Part shown: positions 46,001 through 60,021 of the stretch, piece by piece
Position numbering within the stretch: the stretch's first letter is position 1
Layout of the letters: the number at the start of each line of letters is the position of its first letter
DNA from: Chalara sp. BL73
Taxonomy: Eukaryota > Ascomycota > Leotiomycetes > Helotiales
Assembly: GCA_918026815.1 (NCBI GenBank)
Contig: CAKJVC010000010.1
Coordinates: 932,501-996,500 of the forward strand
Reading direction: 5' to 3'
Length of the DNA: 64,000 bases
Program-made: the position numbers and the translations under genes
The notes under the pieces: generated by a model
Told to the model about the DNA's origin: nothing
Databases searched by the model: none
What the model saw: only the letters and a program-made list of their open reading frames with translations

Positions 46001-47376
46001 TCTATCCATTGAAGATCTGCATCAAGTTTGGTGTCGTCTTGCTTAAGGTTGAGCAGCCGCTGTTTTGTCTCTGAATCAACGATTTCCCTTCCGCCTAATT
46101 CGAAAAATGCATCCAGGCCAATCTCGCGCGCCCTCATCCAAAAATTGGTATCTCGAATCACTCGCTGCCGCCTCGCCTCCTCTTCATCCTCCTCAGTGGG
46201 AAGCCATCCTGGGGAACTTGGTAAAGCCCATTTAGGAAGACCGGTGCACTTAGCAACAATAGCACCATCAGTTTCACCTTTCCTCGGCCACCAAGAGCTG
46301 ACTCGCAAAAGTTTGATGAAGAATCGATAATGCTTGATGAGCAGAGCAGCAAATACATCCATTGTGATATCAAGGACTCTGCCCACGTCTAAGTCGAAGG
46401 TTCCGATAAGCCCTTTCACCCTTTCAAAGGCATCTTGAATAGCCTGAGCAGAGGGTGGTTCAGCCCCGCTTGTAGTGAACAACTCGGTAACCAGTTTCGA
46501 ATATCCTTCAGTCTCCTCTCGCAAAAGATTGTAGTTTGCCTGCCGGTAAAGAAGATGCGTAGCTTGTCGAATCCCAACGCGGATGAAAGTATCCCTTGTG
46601 AGACCAAGACTTTGTACTAGCGTAGCGTCAAGCTTTTGCCGAAGCAGTAGAGGTGATATTCCAGTGGACACAGTAAGAGTCCGGAGGACCTGTGTGCAGT
46701 TTCTTGACTTTGGCACGCTTGCGACAGTCTCGATATCAGCGATCATAGAAATCGTATCGATGAATAAGTCCTGAGCTTCATGTCCAGAACTGGAACTCTC
46801 CTCGCTGGCTGTATCTGGTCCAAGAATCTCTCTGATGCAGGAACCTGCTTCCGCTGCTTCGAGTTTGCTGTCCAATGCTGCTCTAACGAGTTCTTGGAAG
46901 ATGGATGAGAGTTCCATTCTATTCTCTATTTCTTCAGCATCACGCGCATGACTGCCAAATTCAATTATTTCCCGGCGCCCACTCGTGTTCCACAAAGATA
47001 TCCGGCTATCAGTAATATAAGTATAGTCGTAGGGTTCAGGGTCGGGAGCCACGGCAGGACTATATAGATCCGTGCTTGGTGTTGGAGTCTGGTGTGCGCT
47101 GGATGGTCTCGGAGGTGGAGGGGACATTGGACCTGACGTCGATTCGATCCGTGAAGACACTGCGAGATTGTTAGGATTCTCATGTGTAGATTCTCGACGG
47201 CCTCTTCCTCCCTGCCCTCCTTGACCTCCTCGACTCGATCTTCTTCCTCCACCCTCTCGCAGATCTGGCCGACTGTCATGTCGACCTAGAGCTGTATTAC
47301 CTGGCCGGTGTGGTGAGGGTCGATTATCTCCATTGTCTACAGAGCCACGTTCCCTCTTTCTCTTGCCTGGGGCCAT
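40020..47376 (-). CDS. THO2: THO complex subunit 2
   Basis: Join on the minus strand 42736..47376, 42580..42686, 40020..42534 gives 2420 residues, long but usual for filamentous fungal Tho2. The start is the ATG at 47376 (MAPGKRKRERGS). After a basic Gly/Arg-rich leader, the THOC2 N-terminal region holds VGIRQATHLLYRQANYNLL (about residue 265). A central helical solenoid follows, with the middle and C-terminal Tho2 regions to about residue 1540 (PKWVIVQAFGSNI). Two short introns (49 and 45 bp) sit at the junction to a roughly 850-residue tail rich in Arg, Asp, Ser, Gly and Pro, ending REKRPRRN; such tails bind RNA or chromatin in relatives. THO couples transcription elongation to mRNP assembly and export in the nucleus. 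The gene diverges from the acetyltransferase gene over 470 bp. Confidence 0.93.
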
Positions 47377-47846
47377 CGCCGCCTGAGTCTGAACTTCCCC
47401 CTAAATGCTACACATGTGTGGTTATCACAAGAATTGTGTCTGCTCCAGAGCTCAAACGTGAAGGACCAATTAGCAAGAACCGGAGTCTTTGATCTTGAAT
47501 TATAATCGACAAGAGCTCACTTGAATAACGAAATCTCGTCGTCTGAAGTGAGAGCAAGAATAGACTCCTTAGGTCCTGTGCAAAATGAATGTGCCGGGCT
47601 ACTTGACAATTGTGAATTGCTCTGTCTTTGAACGCGACCATCGCACTCAGCGATTTACTACGCTAAACCTAAATTGGCCAGCACCAGTGGCCAAGCTGCA
47701 AGGCTGCGAGGCTAGGCTCACCAATTCGTGATTGGCAAAGATATGAATTTCTTTTCTTTTGATCACTCCATTTAACGACCACTGCGATTCTTCTCATGGC
47801 AGATCAGTTTTGATTGTTTTTACTGCCTTTGTATATCATTCTCACA
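47377..47846. promoter_or_regulatory. Divergent promoter THO2 / homoserine acetyltransferase
   Basis: 470 bp between two divergent ATGs. CT-rich tracts occur on both sides (for example tttcttttcttttgatcactcc near 47748-47769). No gene is seen. Confidence 0.5.
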
Positions 47847-49607
<1,761 letters not shown>

Positions 49608-51793
49608 AGGACAGAACATATATGGGAGTGAATTCTTATGTATGATTTATCACATTATTATCGTTCCAACATTTGGCAAGTTCCCCTTCATAATGTCAGT
49701 CGTCAATTTTTAGGAAAGTAAGAAGATTCATCTTCATCACCGAAGTCCATTTAGTAAGTGCACATACACGGGACTCCAACCAAAAGAAATAATAATCCCA
49801 CTTGACTACAACACATAACGACATGTGCAAAGGTAGGTAGGTATACCACAATAACTCTCTTTCCCTAGACCAACTTACCTTTTAGGGCCATACTAGTCCC
49901 ACACAATCCTAGCCGAAGACAACACATTAAATAGACACCTGGAATTATTACCCAGTGCGCACACTACCTTCGAATATGCCACCACAGTTACAGTCAGGAG
50001 GAAGCCATAAATATTGGCTGCAATGATAGAGCGCCGAAGCTCTCAGCAATGAAAACAGAATCAAAGTTCCACGGCCACAATCCGCATGTCTAAGCCATAT
50101 GTGAATAGAAACAAGGCTAGAGTCCATTTGGTACGATGTTTGAGGATATTCCCACCTGTTGTAAGCTGTCTGATTCTGACCTTACTAGGCAGGAATTGAT
50201 ACAAACTGCCTTAAAAGACCAACCCGCCCATATATCAAATGCTTGCATACATTGAACTCGTTAAAAATCCGTGCAATGCCTTAAGTACAGAAAGCTTTAA
50301 TATATTCAAGATAAATAACAAACCTTGAGAGTCGGTCTCGGAGAGTATCTCTAGTAAAATTGGGAGAAGCCAAGCTCCTACAAAGTCTTTCCAGCTCTTG
50401 CCAACGAGCTACCAAAAGATTGAATTGAGATGGCATAGAAAAGAACAAGCAGAGGCAAAGAAACGTGATGCTGGCGGACCCTGCTGTATAGACAACAGAG
50501 ATATGATGATGGCGTCGGCCCCCAGGTGCCATCTAATCCATAGCTTGTCAAGGTTACACATTGTCGTCCTCGTATTCTAGGCGTACGATTGAGATATTCT
50601 ACTGTCTGTATTGTCATGACTTTGTTAGGCGTAAAATCACGGCTTGCTTAGGAAATAATAATTGGCTCTATGACATAGACAGAGAAGTGGCTCGGATAAA
50701 TTTAGGGTTCTAAGCACAGATAGAAAAGGATGCCTGTTGTGATAGGAATTGAGGGCGTCGATATCAAGGGATTAAGCATCCCTTTCTATGACGTATAGAG
50801 AGTAGGGATCGAGGTAGGTGGATATTGGAAGGATAGGAAAAACAGAACAGAACCATGGTATGAAAATATTCGTTAATTGAAACTGAACAGAATGAACCAA
50901 GTCAAGTTGTGAAGAAGGATTGTCTGCCATGCTGAATGCATCTCAGAAGCAGGCAGTGTTGGCTACAGCTCCCTGAGGCAAGAGCAATATCCGAGATAGT
51001 TGTACAATCCGTAGGATGCATGCCGAACCTTAGATGTAAACAACATCTGCCATTTAAGGCACGACTCCATTTGTAAATTTGTGTCATTCTTGGAATATAG
51101 TCCAACAGGTTTTCCGTCCATTCGAGCTCACTGGAACCAAGCAGATTGTCCTAGGATCACGCAACAATTACCTAGAAGCTGTTGAGTAACAAACCCGCTG
51201 TATGATAATTAATCGTGCCCTCTCTTCGCAGACCGCTGAAGAAACGCCCGCAGTGAGATTCGTCACTGTGACAGTCGGAACGAGGAACTTGAGTGAACGA
51301 TGAGCAGGTGAAAGGAAGAACGACGTTGAGGTCTAGATGCCACGTGACCAAGAACTCGTCGCGTAGACTTGCCCATACCAATCCTCTGCTCTACCGAGAA
51401 CGCACTTCATCTCCTGAGCTCCAAAGTATTTCGATGTATACCTGGAGCATACGACCAAGTTTGGTTAATAAGATAATTGGAAAGCACTCGCTGCTCGGTC
51501 AACACTCTTTTTCAAGGCCATATTCCTTGTGGGCTGCCAACGAAGTACGGGAGGTTCATGCTCTAAGTTGAAGGTATAACATCACCCTTCGTAGCATGTC
51601 AACCTTATTCGAGTTCAAATAGCCTTCCGCTCACCATACCTGCCGAAGGCATTTGCTTCAATTCGGCCATTAACGTATCTGAAATAGTAAAGGCTTATAC
51701 GTGACTAGAGCGGAAGTCGAAAACGAGACAGTTAAATCATTCTAATCTCACCCGAGGGTCAGACACTATGTACGCTTCTCCGTATCCCAATTC
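49608..51793. other. 2.2-kb gene-free stretch
   Basis: No supported gene. Open frames at 50281 and 50378 (minus) and 51293 (plus) have no recognisable content and no convincing splice partners. It marks the boundary between the core block and the carbohydrate-related right side. Confidence 0.5.
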
Positions 51794-52957
51794 TCAGCCC
51801 CATCTGGCATTGAGTGCATCGTACCTCGCCTGAGTGATGCCAATCACATAGCCATGTCTTAAATTCGTCGGGAAGTTTGTTCGGTCTGCATCAACCCAGG
51901 CATTCGCGTTAAGGTTAGTTGAAGTAAATGGTCTATAACCATCCCCTCCATAGTAATCCAATAACAGATTGACCTTCCCTGCAACAAGATTGTCCGCATA
52001 AGCGTATGGTCCTTCGACACTTGTTCTGATGACTGCTGTCGACCCACCCGGACGAGTCCAAGTTCCAAACAGACCAGTATCTGACCGTTCCATGTATACG
52101 TTTGATGCGCTTTCGTTCTTTAGGAATCTTGCATAGGAGTTTGTTCCCAGCTGCAAGATTGACAGATCGATGATGGAAGTAGGGGAAACATCAATAAGTG
52201 TTTGCGCCGTGGTAAAGGTTTTGAAGTCGCTGGTATATGCATAGCGCATAACTGAGGCGCTGGGGGTGCCCGTGTGATTGGGGTCCGATGCAGGATACTG
52301 GAGCACTTTTAGCAGGAATCCCATGATCGAGAGTAGGTACTGACGAATCTAGATGCCCAGTGGACCAAATATTGCCCTATGAGGCAAGTTAATATCATCA
52401 TGCTGTGACTTGAGGAAAGTTACCTTTGGCGGCGTCCCAATACGCATCCGGTGCCCATACCATACCAGCGTTGCTGTTCTCTACGGTAACAAGTCGCTCA
52501 GTTCCCCAATTGATCAGATCTGTGCTCTCCCAGATGTAAATACTGCGGCTGCCCTTTCGCTGAGCGGCGTCCCAGGTAGTCTGAAACCGTCAGAATGTGT
52601 TTCAAGGTGGGTATGCTTATTTACCTTTGCGATATCCAAGTCAGTTCCAATGATATACCACTTCTTGCCAGCCTCTGATCCTCCGCCATTGATAATGGAA
52701 GGATCGCGCACCCCACCGGTCCCCAAAGTTGGATCTAGTATCTTTGCTCCCTTATTTAGTGCCTTAAAGGACAAGGCATTGTTTCCGTTGCTCAAATAGA
52801 AGTAAACATTGGGTTCACTCCCGAGAAAGAATACACCAAGATAGCCGACCAAGTTGGGATCTGCTCTTGTCGCAAGGTCGCGTGTGCTACCTGACTGAGT
52901 TGGTATGGCGCAAACAGAGCTAGCAAGGAAGAAAGTGAAGAAGTTTAAAGGCTTCAT
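51794..52957 (-). CDS. Secreted GH43 glycoside hydrolase (arabinofuranosidase/xylosidase type)
   Basis: Join on the minus strand 52625..52957, 52424..52580, 52345..52376, 51794..52297 gives 341 residues. The signal peptide is MKPLNFFTFFLASSVCA. GH43 five-blade propeller motifs are present: GGVRDPSII (catalytic Asp region), SIYIWESTDLINW, MVWAPDAYWDAAKGQYLVHWASRF, SIIDLSIL and SVEGPYAYADN (general acid Glu). The third exon is only 32 bp, and its removal of two flanking short introns (GTAACT and GTCAGT donors) rebuilds WASRFYPASDPNHTGTPS. GH43 enzymes release arabinose or xylose from plant wall polymers; which one cannot be told here. It diverges from the GH5 gene over 1.26 kb. Confidence 0.9.
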
Positions 52958-54215
52958 CTTGTTTATCTTTTGGGCGACAACTTAGAAGGAAATTTCGGTG
53001 ACCTCTAGGGGCGGGCCGTGTTATAACACATTTCAATGGATAGAGACGATCAAGTCTTTCCTATGTACATACAGCCGTTGACCTTTAGTATCTGCCATAC
53101 AATATTCCGGGGAGACCTGACCGTTACGTAGCATTCAACCGGACGAACTGCAACCCATGATAGTTAGAGACCTCACTAGGTGGGGTCGAAAGCATGGCGC
53201 GTTTATACATTTGGGTGTATGGTTTGTCTGCACGTGTTATTCATGTTCTGTGATATACACCATGTGGATCAGAAACGTGAGAAGGACATGTAATTGCAGG
53301 AAACTGAAAACTGCGATCTTGCTTACAATTTCAACAATAACGCCGCTCCGAAGAGAGGCATGAGCACTGAATGGTGCGCCTTTTCGATAGCCCACATTCG
53401 GTAAATATATGCCGAGATGGTGTCTGGGCAGTTACGAGTCCGGGGGATCGTCACTTTGGGTAAGCAAGTCTCCCGTTCTCCTGGAAATAATTTTCACAAA
53501 GCGGCGACAAACCCAGCAGTCTTATTTAGCAGGTTTATATTGTCGTCGCCCGATCCTTGCCTTCCACTACGATTACGAAATTGTGATTCTTGACAAGTTC
53601 TCCCTCACGAGGGTATTCGAACAACTAATGAGAAACTGAGAGAGCCAATTTGGATGCTATACATTGTCTCCCAAAGTCGGCCCTATAGGTCATAACATTA
53701 AGCCCCGTCTAGGTATTCCAAGAGTTCACCCCATAGCTTAAGTGAAGTATATTCAGACAAAACGTGAGAACACATGATGCTCACTCCGGGGAAGTCGGGG
53801 CCGCTGCAGCAACCTTATTTCCCCACAATCCCCGCCCTGCATACCTGTTCGCCCCTCGTCACCTCGTCTGCCCCTGTTTTATCATATGCACATGACTTTC
53901 CAATATCAATATCGCTCAGGCTGTCCGCCTAAAACGGCAATTTTGGAGATATAATCCCACGAGCCATGAGAAGCAAGTTCTCGGCAGAAAACGCTAGGTC
54001 ATTCTGAGAAATCCAAGTCCGGGAAAACAGCATTTTAGACACCCACTTCGTCATAAAGAACCCCTCCCGCATGCGTCATTTGATCGTTTGTGTATCCATG
54101 ATGTGGGTTACGGAGGTAAGGTACCAAAATATTTCTTCACAGAGCAAGCAGATATTTCCTTTAAAGCTTCACTATGGTTCATGTTTCTCCGTAACACGCC
54201 CAGCTCAAGCTCACA
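52958..54215. promoter_or_regulatory. Divergent promoter of the GH43 and GH5 genes
   Basis: 1.26 kb between the two starts with no gene. Three hexamers fitting the carbon-catabolite repressor consensus SYGGRG lie within 50 bases: CCGGGG at 53786, and CCCCAC at 53821 and CCCCGC at 53830 on the opposite strand. The consensus is short, and about five hits are expected by chance in this length, so only the clustering is suggestive. Confidence 0.35.
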
Positions 54216-55433
54216 ATGGTGTTCAACCTTTTTTCTCGTCTCATTTTCCTTTCATCGCTCCTCTCGTCTATTGTGTATGCCCAAACACTCCATACATCCA
54301 GCCGATGGATTCTCAATTCAAGCAACCAGCGCGTTAAGCTGCGTTGTGTCAACTGGGCAGGACATGGAGAAGTAAACATTCCCGAGGGCTTGCAAGCCCA
54401 GCCAGTCGACAAGATCACCTCCTGGATCAAAAGTGCAGGATTCAACTGCGTTCGTCTGACATACTCCATTGATATGGCCTTGAACCCAAATCAACAAGTT
54501 TCTGCTTCATTTACTGCTGCAGCATCTTCAACCGGCGCTGGGTCATCCCTTACCGCGTTGTATACGACAGCAGTATCAAAGAACTCCTGGCTCTCGTCGG
54601 CTACCACACTCAGCACTTATGCAAAAGTGATTACCTCACTGGAAAGCGTAGGTATCATGGTGATCTTGGACAACCACAACTCTCACGCTGGTTGGTGCTG
54701 TTCAACCAGTGATGGAAACGGGTGGTGGGCTTCGGCTTCTGGGTATAACGACGCAAATTCGCGTTATTTTGACACTGCAAAATGGCTTCAAGGTCTAACC
54801 GCCATGTCCACATTTGGCAAGCAATTCTCTAATGTGGTCGGCTTGTCTCTACGAAATGAGCTGCGCGCCGTCGGCAGTCAGGACGGCAACTCTCACGCAG
54901 ACTGGTACAACATCGTTGGGCAAGGAGCCAGTGCCATTCACACTGCAAACCCGAATGCACTTGTTATCGTGGGAGGCGTGAACTATGCAACTGATCTAGG
55001 ATTTCTGTACAGCAAGCCTCTAGACCGATCAAGCCTCGGCGATAAAGTGGTATGGGAATTCCATACCTATTCGTGGAGCAACAGCGTCACTGGAGACTGC
55101 CCCGCCTACACCACATTGCTTGGAAACCTTGCAGGCTATCTGCTTGTACAAGGGAAGGCATACACAGGACCTCTCTGGTTGAGTGAGTTTGGGTGGGCGC
55201 AGAATGGCCCGACTGCTTTGGAACAGAAGTATCTTGCTTGCTTGTCTAGCTATATGACAAATAACGATGCAGACTGGGCGTACTGGGCATTGCAGGGAAG
55301 TTATTATTATCGGGAGGGTGTGGTGAATTATGATGAGGGCTTTGGTGTATTAACGAAGGATTGGAGTGGTTGGAGAAACTCGTCGTTTGTGAATGCAATT
55401 GGAGGAATGTGGACGCAGACGCAAGGCCCTTAG
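54216..55433 (+). CDS. Secreted GH5 glycoside hydrolase (cellulase family)
   Basis: An intronless frame of 405 residues from the ATG at 54216. The signal peptide (MVFNLFSRLIFLSSLLSSIVYA) is followed by a single catalytic domain. GH5 signatures: RLTYSIDM (N-terminal strand), VILDNHNSHAGWCC, GLSLRNELR with the acid/base Glu near residue 215, VVWEFHTYSW, and WLSEFGW with the nucleophile Glu near residue 324. No carbohydrate-binding module or linker is present. The likely activity is on beta-linked glucans or related polysaccharides outside the cell; many fungal members of this NHNSHAGWCC-type subgroup are uncharacterised. The ATG at 54216 directly opens the signal peptide. The absence of introns contrasts with its neighbours. 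Confidence 0.93.
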   Translation: MVFNLFSRLIFLSSLLSSIVYAQTLHTSSRWILNSSNQRVKLRCVNWAGHGEVNIPEGLQAQPVDKITSWIKSAGFNCVRLTYSIDMALNPNQQVSASFTAAASSTGAGSSLTALYTTAVSKNSWLSSATTLSTYAKVITSLESVGIMVILDNHNSHAGWCCSTSDGNGWWASASGYNDANSRYFDTAKWLQGLTAMSTFGKQFSNVVGLSLRNELRAVGSQDGNSHADWYNIVGQGASAIHTANPNALVIVGGVNYATDLGFLYSKPLDRSSLGDKVVWEFHTYSWSNSVTGDCPAYTTLLGNLAGYLLVQGKAYTGPLWLSEFGWAQNGPTALEQKYLACLSSYMTNNDADWAYWALQGSYYYREGVVNYDEGFGVLTKDWSGWRNSSFVNAIGGMWTQTQGP

Positions 55434-57527
55434 ATTCAGGTGCTGGGGGATCATCCACGTATGAAAATTGTAGATAAATGTAACGAAAAGTTTGCTCTTG
55501 CCGCGCGGATTGTTGTTTAAAGATCTCTTCCTCAGAGTACCAACAACAATTTATCGCAAGGGTTACTCCACGCACATCTCGGAATTGTTTATTCGATATC
55601 ACTTACATATGCAGTAGGTATCAGTGTACTCCTATATCATGGAAGGATTAGTCCCAAAAAAAATCTTCTGGTCAATTGTGACTATACTGATTGAGGGTGC
55701 AGCATATCTGTCGGATACCTATCACGTAGCCAAGGGCGTAGTGGTTATAACTACGCTCTTGCTGGTGTGATTATGGTTCCTTCATTGATTGTTCTAAGGT
55801 ATGGTATCGCGAAGAGTTTGTAAGTCCTGAAAGGACCCACAAACTCACGTGTATCGGTGGTCCACGTGACCTCCTTTACATGCGTTCCGACAATGTCCCT
55901 TTTTATTATTTGTCTAGCAACTACAAGGTCCAATCGAGATTCGCGAATCGCTATTGATTTTCCAGGTCGTCGAAGAGGCATGGTGTTGTTCTGAGCAGCA
56001 ATTTAGTAATAGCCATCCACTTGTAGTCTCTATATAAAGGTCGCACTCTACACGAATATAAAGAAGATGCGCCATTATATGAAGCAAGGCTAGCTTAAGA
56101 AACCTTCGTAGAAAAGGATTATCGCAAGCGGGAATAACTCTTTATTACGTGAGCTATCCAAAAGTTTGCTCAACAAAAAAACAAGGTGGCACCACTCATA
56201 TCTTTAAAATGCTCAAATCAGTAGTATATATAGTAGCCAGAAGTTTGATAAATTTCTAGTGTACAGCTAGTTTAGTTATTGCTTACAGCTGTTCGGTTAA
56301 ATAGATATTATATTAAACCAAAAGCTTCCCCTGAGGATCTGTCATGAAACACAGATACGCCCAGGGAAAGCTTTTCTCAGGCAGTTAGTTTATACTATAA
56401 GGTGAAGGGAGAAGGAGCACATATCGTGTTGTAATCAAGGAAGTCATTCCCCGGAGGTTCCCGAGTTTGCACCTCAGTTCCAGGGTATCAAGTGGGTTCT
56501 AGCCATCCTCTATTGGATTCCTTATGGTTGAGGTGCAGATACCATAGGACGCCGAGCCGAGCCGTGAAGCAACCAAGCCCTATGCGATTAAGCCTACATC
56601 AGGTCACAAGCATCTAGGAGCCCATGGAGGTGAACTTGTCCCTCTCGAAATCAGGCTTGGGAGGAACAGCCGCTTCGGGGGTTCCTATTAATCCGGAACG
56701 GATAGACACCCCTATCATTCACCATCTACCGTGCGCAGTCCTTCAAGCATCAGTATTCTGAAAGCGGCTCGCACCAATGCAAGTTGTCATTTACAAGTTG
56801 GAGTCAAGATGACCATTTCATTATAAGCTGTAAACTTCTCACCATAAGACGTACTCCGATTGATCCAAGTGGCATTGAACACAGAACAATGGGCGAGGTT
56901 CACAAGAAACAAAAATCAGTTTTTCAAGAGGGAATGCCAAATTGTTATCTAATGTTACAAGAGGGTGTATTGCGCCTTACTTTATGAGAAAGTAACAAAA
57001 AGAGGAGGAACCTTTACCAATTCGGTGCCAACCAACCAGACCACTGCCATGACTGTAAGTTGTAAATAAAACACATCAGTCAATGTACTCATTGAATCGC
57101 ATCTCCGGTTGACGGTGGTACGGCGTACGAATGTGACAGAAAGAATTGTCAAAAGACAACATCGACAGCTAAGCATAGCAGGAGATGAGACCTTCGAAGG
57201 AAACAGAAGCCTCAAATTATGGGAATAAGGTAGCATAGGAAGAGATCAAGGCTTGCGGGTCGTACCATAATCTGCTGATTGATGGGTAGTTGCTTGAATG
57301 ATGGTAGCTTCAGGCACATAAATCTGAACTATTATATGTCCCACAACTTCTCAAGACGGGCGGCCAGTACCAAAGACACCCCATCTTCTCAGCTATAGTT
57401 CAGCATCTTGCATACGATAGATCTCTCGTCGCAGTCTCGGGCAACGTTTTTTGCTGATTCTAGGGCTACAGAGAGCGCTAAGTGCGGAATATTTGGCGTC
57501 AATATCATTCTGCACTTCTTCTTTTCT
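55434..57527. other. 2.1-kb gene-free stretch with LTR-like relic
   Basis: It contains the repeat at 55709-56175, and AT-rich sequence near 56230-56330 resembling the patch at 9960-10260. From about 56450 to 56620 there are partly self-complementary segments (tttgcacctcag ... gaggtgcagat). No supported gene. Confidence 0.45.
55709..56175 (+). repeat. Probable solo LTR or LTR relic
   Basis: It starts TGTCGGATACC and may end at CTCAACA (56175), giving TG...CA ends about 467 bp apart. A TATA box-like TATATAAAGG at 56031-56040 fits an LTR promoter. The first 90 bases recur at 23399-23496 with mainly transition differences. No target duplication is visible, and no reverse transcriptase or gag frame was recognised next to it, so the class is unsure. 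Confidence 0.42.
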
Positions 57528-58406
57528 TTACCGAATCAAACAAAGATTTTGAAAGCCGATACCATCTAGGCGGGCGGGCTCATACTCGAGAGAGGTGACC
57601 CGGCTCTTGTAAAGCCGAAGCTGCGTTACTAGCCCTTGCAGTTTGGACCACAGATTGACAACAGCCTCATTACCGTACAGCTCTTGGCAGAGCTCTTGGT
57701 GAAGAATAGTCAACTCATCAAGAGATGGTTGTATTATATTGGCAGCTTCGTAGTTTAGAATTTTCCCACAGTGCGTGATGGTGGCTCGTAAGTAAGCGAT
57801 CAGCAACTCCAGGACAACTTCGTCATCACGATGAATGTCGAAATTGCGGACCGCTTTCAGCTTGGTATACAAGATGTAGAAGTTGTCATTGCCATAGTAC
57901 TCGATCTCAGGAACATCGAACAGCTGCTGGATTTGCCAGAAATTTACAAGCTCGACAGAAGTATAAGTTCCTTCAGCTGGATAGAGAAGAATGGAAAGGT
58001 TACTGATAAGCTTTAGAAGCTCACCACCGCCGTCGGTATATACTTTATTGTCGTCGAAAGTGCCAATGTGGTCGTCCACTTTTGCGTCTCTCGGTTATTC
58101 GAATAACCGAGCGGCATAATCTGCTTGGTTTCTCACCAGTCTTCGAAGAAATCGAACTCCAGCTTGTTCGCAAATTCGAAGAGCTGGGTCCAAAAGCTCC
58201 TTCTGCAAGTCAGAAGACAAATGCCATTGGCATCTGAAACCCATTTCTGTGAAACGAAAAGGCCACAATGGCGTGTTGATAGAATGTCCGGCTCTTTCGA
58301 TGTTATTCTGGCCCAAACCGGACAGTCCATCATCTGAAGAGTTAGCCGTATCCAAAATTGTAGAAAGTGAGAAGTGAGGTTTGTGTGGCAGCAGGTTCTC
58401 ATCCAT
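57528..58406 (-). pseudogene. Hypothetical protein gene with internal stop
   Basis: Two open stretches, 58095..58406 (103 residues, from an ATG) and 57528..58094, share one frame and are separated only by TAA at 58095-58097. The second has no ATG near its beginning. Together they would form a helical protein of about 290 residues with no recognised domain (segments LSSDLQKELLDPALRICEQ and LDELTILHQELCQELYG). The stop lies in a perfect 22-bp palindrome. Alternatives are two unrelated frames, a short 103-residue gene, or an unrecognised intron. Confidence 0.5.
58090..58111. repeat. Perfect 22-bp palindrome
   Basis: The two 11-base halves CTCGGTTATTC and GAATAACCGAG are exact reverse complements with no spacer. 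On the minus strand the palindrome contains the TAA that interrupts the surrounding open frame. Confidence 0.85.
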
Positions 58407-60021
58407 GACGTCCTTGGACCATCATATCGCATGCTGTGACAGGATTTTGATTGGAACCCCGAAATCTTATCTTCGGACCAAATGAGGAAGCTAAAGCAAA
58501 AGCAGTTGGGCGTACTTACTGTTGGTTAGCGCGATATTCCGAGATTGTGTCTCTAGAGTGGTAATATTTATGGCATGCTTAGAAACAAGGCTAACGACAC
58601 CTAAGTCTTGACCCCTCTGAATTTGGTCTGAACTTGCAAATTCACTAGTCTATCTAGATTTGGGCTTATCAAGAGTATGTAGAGGGTATCCAGTGTTTCC
58701 TCCCTCATCACTTACAGCTCGTCCCCGCTGCAAAAGTTTCCCAGCATTCCAAGGTTGCTCACCGTGTCAGAATTGTCGATTCCTAGCGGCTGACTTTTTG
58801 ACACGATATGGGCCCCTATCGTCTCGGGAATTGGTGTGCCGCCTGTTTAGGGTGAATTTGATATCACCTCTGCCGCGACCATCGGATTTCGGACCAGATT
58901 TTTGGCAGTGCCGCTTACTCATTATGAAGCTCTGGTATGAATTAGTATTTAATCCTCAATAGGCGGAAGATAAACGGAATATTGTACTTTAGTATTACGT
59001 GCAGGCTTCGGTGCTCTGGGCGCACTTATGTCGGCGAAGGTTGTGGGTAGAGGTACGACGGCAAGACGGCGGTAGAGCGCATACTGTTGAGAGCTAGAAT
59101 GAGTCCACAGTCCTTAAGTGCGAGTATAACTTACAATACTGTGATCAGAACAGATCTTATTGAAGATCGGTCTACTCAAGAACGATGGCGAGCTAACGAG
59201 TAAGATGTTCCAATGTTGGGCTCGGTTGACAGGATGCAAAGGGATAGAGACTAATTCGAGCCCTGAGGTGTTGAGTATGTTCAGTCCAAATAGAAATTGC
59301 TAGTACTGAAGGCTGGTTCGAACACAGATTGAAAAGGCAGCGAAGGAGATGAGAAAGGAGGTCGATGAGGTAGCCAGGCGTGAAGCCGAACGCGCGATGC
59401 CCCACTATTATCCCTCACCCAGACCTTCCAGTGAATATTGCAAAAGATTCTCTGACATGCCGAAGTTGGGATTATGGCGCCGGAAATATCAAGTTAGAAT
59501 CGTCTCATATTTGCGGATAGTTCCTCACAGTGATCAGTCTCCGGGACCGATGACCGGAATCATTAAGTTTATGATAAACATGCACTCAAGAAGCAGTAAT
59601 TCTTATATCTATCCCTTGGGCCAGCATTATCACGGGTCCGTGCGTAGTTCGCTGTATCCGGAGGCTTTTCTAAACATCTGTTTGTAGACCCTGCCGGCAG
59701 TCTTCAATCCAGACTCTTTTAGATTTTAATTATGTCCTGTAGTTTATTGCACATGGCATAATTGATTTTTGGATAATGAAAAGGAGAAGAGCTGCTGCGT
59801 TCTGTATTGGAGCTATCACATCTGATTTCATGTATGTCAAGAACTAGTGTCGATGCCAAGCGGATTCACCCCTATTTAAGCGAACACGCTAGTTTCGAGA
59901 GCTCCACTTTGTCACAGCATTATACAACTCACCAAACCCCCTTTAAACTCTGGAATATCCATGTATTTCATGACTACTGCAAAAAGCGTTTCGGCAGAGA
60001 ATTTATCTCCTGTATCAACTA
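58407..60021. other. 1.6-kb gene-free stretch
   Basis: No supported gene. Frames at 58660 (100 codons) and 59349 (112 codons, plus) have no recognisable content. It is the 3' side of the intact BBE-like oxidase. Confidence 0.5.

Noticed and set aside
55751..55981. 76-codon minus-strand frame inside the LTR-like repeat
   Set aside because: It overlaps the dispersed repeat and its TATA-bearing part; no known gag or polymerase motif.
59349..59687. 112-codon plus-strand frame
   Set aside because: No recognisable content, and no splice sites that extend it.
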